Shown here piece after piece: positions 57,113-64,000 of a DNA stretch of 64,000 nucleotides. The stretch spans positions 422,164,304-422,228,303 of the forward strand of contig NC_073692.1 of assembly GCF_029784155.1 (NCBI RefSeq), read 5' to 3'. A program made the position numbers and the translations under genes. Under the pieces are notes generated by a model, which had not been told where the DNA came from, did no database searches, and saw only the letters and a list, made by a program, of their open reading frames with translations. Numbering within the stretch: position 1 is the first letter of the stretch; every line of letters starts with the position of its first letter. The DNA is from Uranotaenia lowii. Taxonomy: Eukaryota > Arthropoda > Insecta > Diptera > Culicidae.

Positions 57113-58229
57113 TATCTTTTTCTCAAAACTATTGATCTTCGTCTATAATTCTTTATATTTTCATATTTCCCAATCTATCTTCTTTTTTCTCAAAAAGTGA
57201 ACAAGATATAAGCACACAATTGTAAACAACCAAAACGAGTTTGGCTCCTTAAAGCCTAAAGGTATGAGCCGTTTCAAATAAAGAATTTACAAAAAAAAAT
57301 GACAAAATTATGCTTCAAAACGATCAATGTGATAGTAACAGAAATATTAATTTTAAAATTCTGGCAAATATAACCAAATAATTATTATGAATTTGAAATT
57401 AAAGTTAGGAGAAAGTGTTCCTAAAATCCTAAATACGCATATTGGGTAAAATGCGCATAAGACTGATAGGCAAAATGGCTGATATACCAACATATCTAAT
57501 CAGTGCAGTTTGAGGGTAACACAAGGCATGAACAAAAATTATTGTTACACAAAGTCAAGAAAAATTTAAAATTAAAACAAGATTTTTTCCAGTTTAGTTT
57601 AAGAATCGTAGGTACAGAATTTGAAAACAAAAATGTTAATCGTTTTATTCAAATTCATATGAACACCAGAGATTAAACTAATTAAAGCTTATACCAAAGT
57701 TATGAATGATAAGAGATTGGAAAAAGAGTCAGGTTTTAAATACCTTTTAATTTTTCACTTTAAAACATTAATACTATGCTCTAATTACAATCTTACAGTG
57801 AAAATAGAAGCGCTCCATACTGATGTGATAAAATATTATATGAATAAAATATTACCGTGCAATATGGGTATATAACATCCCTGATTATGTTTTACGCAAA
57901 CGAGCTAGTGATGTCTAAAATTCATCAAAATTTCAGCTTTGACGTTTGCTTAGCATCAGTTTCTACCATTTCCAATAAAATTTTACGAAATATAATCCGC
58001 CCGTTTTCGGAAGTCGGCCATTTCTACTTCTTTTATTAAAAATCATTTTCCCAAAAACTGTAAGAGACTCCAACAGAAAATTGCATTTACGTGGTTTTGA
58101 AAAATCCCCTCATGTGCATGTATAGTTTTCAGACTCTTGTTTAATGGAATATGGGAGAAAATGAGTATTCTCCTTAGTATGCAAATTTAGCCCGTCTCTC
58201 CTCAACAAGACATTTCAACCTATTCTAGG
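57113..58229. other. AT-rich noncoding DNA
   Basis: No gene or repeat is recognised. Confidence 0.45.
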
Positions 58230-58400
58230 CATTTTTATCACTTTGTCATATTTCTGCCGTTATATTGCCAGTGTCATATTTAATCATATTTTTGTCATTA
58301 TTAGTCCTTATTTTGTCATGTAATTGCCCTATTAGACATATTTTTTGCCGTAAATTTTTTCTTTCTTTAACATTTGTCAAATTTGTGTTTTTGTCATTTA
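58230..58400. repeat. Degenerate TTTTGTCA-type repeat (opposite orientation)
   Basis: TTTGTCATATTT, TTTTTGTCATTA, TTTTGTCATG and TTTTTGTCATTT recur irregularly. This is the reverse complement of the motif in 55505-56068 and ends at the TSD of the MITE that begins at 58409. Confidence 0.55.
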
Positions 58401-58408
58401 TGGTTTGA

Positions 58409-58774
58409 TAGACTGAGTCGGTTTGGGATCATTTTTGAATTTCTCAAACCCTAGAGTTTAAAAAGCTTTGCTTTGGTTCAAAATTCATCTATTTTTTTTT
58501 CAGAATTTTTAAGAAACGCTTGCATGAGTAAATTTTAACATTCAGGTTTGCATGGGAAAATTGAATATTTTGTACTGAAAAATCAACATCATTTTTGTTT
58601 CTTCTGTGGATCCGAGCCTGCTTATGATTTTTGTGCCAATTTAAAGATTCTTGAAAGGAAATTTCCAGCTGAACAACTTTGTCGAACGTCGAACTAACTT
58701 CTTGAACCAAAACAAAGCTTTTAAGACCCCAGGGTTTCAGAAATTCAATAATGATCCCAAATCGATTCAGTCTA
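58409..58774. mobile_element. Long-TIR MITE, 9-bp TSD (Mutator-like), copy 2
   Basis: The element starts TAGACTGAGTC and ends GATTCAGTCTA, with the family block TTTTGTACTGAAAAATCAAC near 58570. TSDs are ATGGTTTGA (58400-58408) and ATGGTTTAA (58775-58783), 8 of 9 identical. It is 366 bp against 664 bp for the copy at 5697, so the right arm is shortened. Confidence 0.8.
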
Positions 58775-58783
58775 ATGGTTTAA

Positions 58784-61700
58784 GTCATTTTATCTTCAAA
58801 TTCTTGTCAAGGTTTTGACATATTTTATAAGAATTTTGACGACGTTTTTCACATTTTTCTTTGACTTAAGTTGACCAATGTGGCAAACATTGAAAAGTTT
58901 ATCAAAAATAAAAGAAATTGTCAAAATTTTCAAAGTTGTCGAATGGGTTCGAATTTTATCATCAATTTATCATGAGTACAACAATAAACAGATTTCACAG
59001 AATTTTAAAGTCTTTTTTTTTTCGAAATTTCATTTCTAATATCAATTTTAATTTTGGATGATTGTCTTTAAATCGGAAAAATATAATAAAATTGGTAATG
59101 TTAATTGATTTTTCTTAAGTTAAATGTAAAAACGACGCAAATTGACATAACTTTTTCATGAAATTAATGGAAAAGCATCACAGAAATCGTCACCGGTTTT
59201 TTTTGTTCAAATCACAGAAAGTCAGAATTTTTTTTCGTCAAAACAAAGAATTTTTTTTCGGCAACCTTGCTCCACAGATATAAAAAAAATCAACGGAGTT
59301 TCTGTTGAAAAATTTGTCAATATTGATAAAAATAACGAGGCTTGAGACGCTGGGAAAAATTCTGTAAATTTATATGCTTTTTAATCAATTGATTCTCGTC
59401 TTTAGGCATTCTTGATGAGGCTTTGAACTTGCTTAAAATCATGAAAACATTTTTTTTAATTTTTTAAGGATTTGTCAATACTGAATTCAATTATGTTTTA
59501 ACAAGTTCATAAAAGAAGTTTAAAACTTAACACTCTCCAATTAGGTAAACCATTTGGTTTTTAGGCAATTGACCCACAGATCTCTTGAATCAACTTAATG
59601 AAATTTATTTATGTAGTCACTAAAAAAGTTAAAGGAATACAAATTCTGCAGTTTAATGTTCCTCAATTTGTCTTTCTTTTTTATATTCATGATAATTTCT
59701 AATAAACTTTTTATAATAAATTATTAAAACTTTATTTTTTGCTCATGATGCTTCTGACTGAAATTTATTCTGTTAAACACAAGATTCAACGTGGAACTAT
59801 GGTTACAGATGGAAAATGCCCACCAACCAGAATTTGAAATATGCTTCAAGTCGCCATGTTTTAAGGGCAATTTTACTTCCTTTGAAATGTTGCCATGCTT
59901 TCGGAATTCTTCAATGAGTCGACCATTCACCCGGGTAGCTCAGCCAGTTCTCTCCACCTTCTCAGCAGCACTTGACTTTGCTGTTCAAAGTCAGCTCCAA
60001 CAATTACCCGGATCATTCAGAAGCAAATTGACTTTACAGCCAACATCCTCAAAAACAACAACAACAACAACAGAAGCCACTTGCTTTGCTTTTCAATCTA
60101 CAACCGACTCAAGCATTGTTGTGTTGATGCTGCTGTTCATTTCTTTTACTTTTCACTGTTTTTTTTTGCACCACTCGAAAATTTATTCACGAAGAATCAC
60201 GAAATCCAACAACAACAACCTACAGCCAACGGTAAATCGTGAACTATGAAGTGTTTGAAAAAAGAGCGGGAAAGGAACAGTCGGCAGGTCGAAACAAAAG
60301 AACATCCGGCATTGTTCTGATTTTGAGTGAGAAATCTGGAGGAAAGTGTTGTTGGTTTTTGCATTATTCGCCAAGTTTTCCTCGATTAACTTTCACTCTC
60401 GTCGTGACGTTCGCTCATAAGCCACGTGAATGATTTTTGTTGAAAGTCATTCAGGCTTCGCGTTCGCCTTAGAAATCCCGATTTTTTTATCTTTCACGGT
60501 TTAAAATTGGATGGTACGACGACCTTTTGACAATCAACGAACGCTTTATGTAAGTGATGAACGACAAAGATTGAAAACCTTTTGAATTTCGATTTTATGG
60601 AATCTGTCCATTTTTGGGGACGGGGATACTTTAAATTGTTGAAAATACCATAAACCTGTCCCATTGCGCTCATTGTATAAATCTGTCTAAGTTTCCGTTT
60701 TATGGTCTCATTTCAGATTGCCACCAATCCGGGATGATCCAATAAATAACCACTCAAACTGGCAATAATTTCGAATCGCCAATCGATCAATCACAACCCG
60801 CAACGGAATGTGGTAAGTAAATGGATTCTGACTATTTGACTGGAAACGGAGCGAGACCTGCAAGGAACAATCCGTTTTCCACAATCGCTTCCCAAAATCG
60901 AGCACACTCTCACACCTAAAACTCGACATTATTGAACCCGTTTCGAATTAGAGCCAGCGTGGAACGAAGAAGATCCTGCAATTTTATGACTCTGCACTAA
61001 AAGATATATAAGTCAGCTGTTCGGGGCAGCAATCGAGGGCATCCTTCTCCTAGAGTTAAGTTTTTTTTTGTTTCCTTCCAACCAGCTATCCCAATATCCT
61101 TGCTGTGCTGCTTATCCTCGTTCAGCAGCGTCTTCCCGGAAAATGAATTGCTTTCGGTTTGGATTTCTTGGTTTGTTGAAGCAGCCCGAGTCAGAAGCCA
61201 ATCGAAACCACCGAAAAGTTAAAGACGGAATGAGGGCAATATCGGTTTACATCCATACAGAGTCAGTTCCGAAAAGAATCCTGCCAAGTTTGACCCAGAA
61301 GCGCGGCGAAGACAGTTGCAGTTGAGTAAATAGAAATGTTTGGGTGATTATGTTGCAGGAACACTTTAATCGCTTTTGAAGCAGTTGCTATCGGGTTTTA
61401 TATTGTTTCACGAAAAGTAGGAAATTTTGAAGAAAGGATGCAAGATTGTCAATTGCAAACCAACTGGTTAAAAATTCTACAAAAATCCATAAATAACGCT
61501 TTATATTCAACTATTTCAATTTAATCTCAAAAAAACGTTGAGATCAATTTTTTTTGCTGTGATCTTCAGATTTGACCAGTTCAGTACGGATCGTTATTTA
61601 CATTGCTGACACGCGTACCGAAATCGACAGCGATTATTTCTGAAACTTTTCGAACTAAACTGGAACATCATATTCACAAACATAAATGTAAATGTAAATT

Positions 61701-64000
61701 TGTTTAACGTTTAAAAAACTATAAGTTGAGTTTCAAATTTTGAAAACTTGGTTTATTTTTGAAAATTTCAAATGTTAGTAGAAATGGAATTTTAAAATCT
61801 TGAAATATCTATTTTTTCGTTGGCTCGCAAACAAACACTCTTCCTGATGAACTCAAAACGTTTAAGAGCAAACAGGTTGATTTATGTGAGAGTGCAATTT
61901 TTCTCTTTATTAAATGAATAGTTTTGGTGTAGTTTTTGTTGTAGTTTGAGATAACTTTTTGATATTTGAAAATAGGACATTTTCCAAGAGCAAGCCAGTC
62001 TAGGGATAAAGCTAGAAACCCTATCGAATGGTAAAGTTAGAAGGATAAATGGTAAAGTTTGAAGTTAAAATTTCATTAGCAATGTAAAAAGAATTAGTCC
62101 CTTAATGTATGCAGCATCATTGTTCATCTTTCGATTTCAACTGTTGCTCGGCCTTAACACATAAAGTACCGCGATGTTTTTTTGGACCGCAAAGAAATCT
62201 AAAACAAGAAACACCGAAATTCAGCATTTCAAATCAAGTTACAAATTTAGTATCTTTAAGCAACCGATAGAATTGTGTTCAATTTTGTAGAGATTCTTAA
62301 TTAATTTTACATCATTTGAGTTTTGTCTTCAAGAAAAGCTCATTCGCTGAAATGAAAGAAAATTTTCATATTTGGTCCACAATTTGTTAAAAAATAGGTT
62401 TTTTTCGATAACAAGCAGTGGAAATCCAGTTCTCCACGAGTTTTGCCCTAACTGATGTTTATTTTATATGTTTATTTATTTAATTTGTTTTTTCTTGGTT
62501 TAAAATATCCGAACCTTAGCAATTGATAAACTAGCATTTTTCAGTATAATGAAGGTGTTTGGTATCCTTTATGGTCAAGAAAACTCGTTAAAAAAAGGGA
62601 CAGATCAATGTAACCCCAAAGCATCAAATTCGAAATAGAGAAGAATTCGATTTTTAAATTGAATTTAAAGTAGTCTAGAAATTTTAACATCCTTGTTTTT
62701 CGTTCAAAGCAATCCAGTACTGATTTCAAAAATATGAAACATGCCACATACCCCTTAACAGAAAAAAAATAATTGAAAAATATTGATAAAAGTGGTCAAT
62801 CTTACCTCGGATTACATCCTGATATGAAGCGTATTCAAAAACAACAACAGCCAATTAATATGTCAAAAAGGAGCCATGGATAATAAATCTGATTCAAACT
62901 AACATAAAATACAGGAAAAAGTTAACAAAACTTTGTTTATAAAAAATCAAAATAATCTCATTGACAAATTAAAAAATATATATACAAAAAACTTCGAAGC
63001 ATAACTCAAATATTAAAAATTTAAAATTTTCAATTTATTCTACTAAATTAAACACAATACTTACAATATTTCAAAGAAATTTAATTTGTAAAATTGGGTC
63101 CTTTTATTTCTGAGATACAGTATGCCGAATTTTGACATTTTCCTGCTTTGATTTCATCGCGGTTCTCAAAGTGTTAAGAATGGATGACTATGAATTTTAA
63201 AATTCTTTAAAATGTGTAAGAATCTTTGATTTGTGACAAAGTTTTGACTTAAAAACGGATGGGACACTCCATGCTTCAACAATTTTTATGATTTTCAAAT
63301 ATGGAAACCATGAGAATTTTCTGAGATACGGAAACGATTGATTCTTTTAAGTTGTATGTTTAAAAAATCGGTTTTTGTTTAGATATTTTGGAAATCCTCA
63401 TCAAAATTTATATAGGGTTTGTTAATTTTTTCCTCATTTGCCAAAATTCAATCTTGATTAACTGCTTTTTTATTTAAAAATTTAGAAAACATTTAAAAGT
63501 GTTCATTCAAACCGTAGAAGCAAAGTTCAAATTTAATTGTTTCAGATAAGACTTTCAAGTTCTCAGTTTAACAGTTGGGATTTCTTCATTGCAAATTTGA
63601 ACGATTTCTGATGTTTTCAAATTTTATACCAAAATTTCAAACAAAAAATCTTTTTCGAGGTTTTTAACTTGATATAAAAAAACTTTCCTAACTTTGAATT
63701 GAGATGAATGTTTTCCTTTTGACAAATATGATGAATTGAAATTCCAACTCGAGAAGTAGTTATAGAATTTAATATCAAATTCTTAAACTGAAGTTTGAAG
63801 AAGATTTTCTAATCGAATTTAAATAACTGTTTTCAAAAATCGAATATTTAGGTAATTGTTTTTTTTTCGAGAATTTAAGTTAGAATCAAACGTTATTCTT
63901 AAATTTTTGATTGCAAAATTAAACTTATAACTCTGGTATAAAAATGACATTTGTTGATTCCAATTTCATAATAATCGAATATAAATTCGGAGATAAGGTA
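58784..64000. other. Noncoding DNA with a less AT-rich island at 59780-61330
   Basis: The island includes an ACA microsatellite (60054-60072) and several open frames without recognisable domains or splice pairs. Around it the DNA is AT-rich and I found no element ends. Confidence 0.4.

Noticed and set aside
59791..60249. 152-codon plus-strand frame
   Set aside because: Middle is an ACA microsatellite translation (poly-Thr); no domain, no splice pair.

Overview
The window reads as eukaryotic, AT-rich, repeat-dense insect DNA. A dipteran, most likely a culicid mosquito, fits best. The reasons are the mosquito-type Tc1/mariner relics (transposase with a MDDETYVKMDF block and a TIR starting near AAGCATGGATCAC), an RTE-clade LINE, an I-clade LINE encoding RNase H, a Penelope-like relic and many short inverted-repeat elements with clean target-site duplications (TSDs). 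There is no operon structure, ribosome-binding site or prokaryotic signal. The species call is inference from repeat content.

Layout, left to right. Bases 1-14192 are AT-rich intergenic or intronic DNA with a MITE cluster (3645-3988), a long-TIR MITE with 9-bp TSDs (5697-6360), a Penelope-like GIY-YIG relic with a hammerhead-like motif after it (7605-8520), and a dispersed repeat carrying a decayed tRNA-like segment (8605-9440). Bases 14193-17018 are a nearly pure 9-bp satellite (AAAAATGAC, about 314 units). Bases 17019-30474 hold a deleted second copy of the dispersed repeat, a foldback MITE, a cluster of NF-kB-like palindromes and two decayed mariner copies. Bases 30475-32145 hold the same 9-bp satellite in the opposite orientation (about 185 units).

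Bases 35040-50000 are a transposon nest. A hAT-like MITE comes first. Then an RTE LINE (about 37216-46010) is split by a complete I-type LINE (38575-43744) with two intact ORFs and perfect 12-bp TSDs. A 2.76-kb foldback element (47110-49873) with 9-bp TSDs follows, and a perfect 25-bp direct repeat brackets the whole block (36452 and 49886).

Bases 51811-53021 (minus strand) hold the only credible host-gene evidence: three candidate exons with good splice sites and mutually consistent phase. I do not recognise the protein. The rest (53022-64000) is AT-rich, with a tRNA-like SINE head, decayed relatives of the 9-bp satellite (again in opposite orientations), a TA-flanked element and a second copy of the 9-bp-TSD MITE family.

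Functionally the only intact coding capacity is the I-type LINE: ORF1 is an RNA-binding zinc-knuckle protein and ORF2 is endonuclease, reverse transcriptase and RNase H. All other mobile elements are non-autonomous or broken. The very long reading frames inside the two satellites come from a 9-bp unit that leaves five of six frames open; they are not genes.
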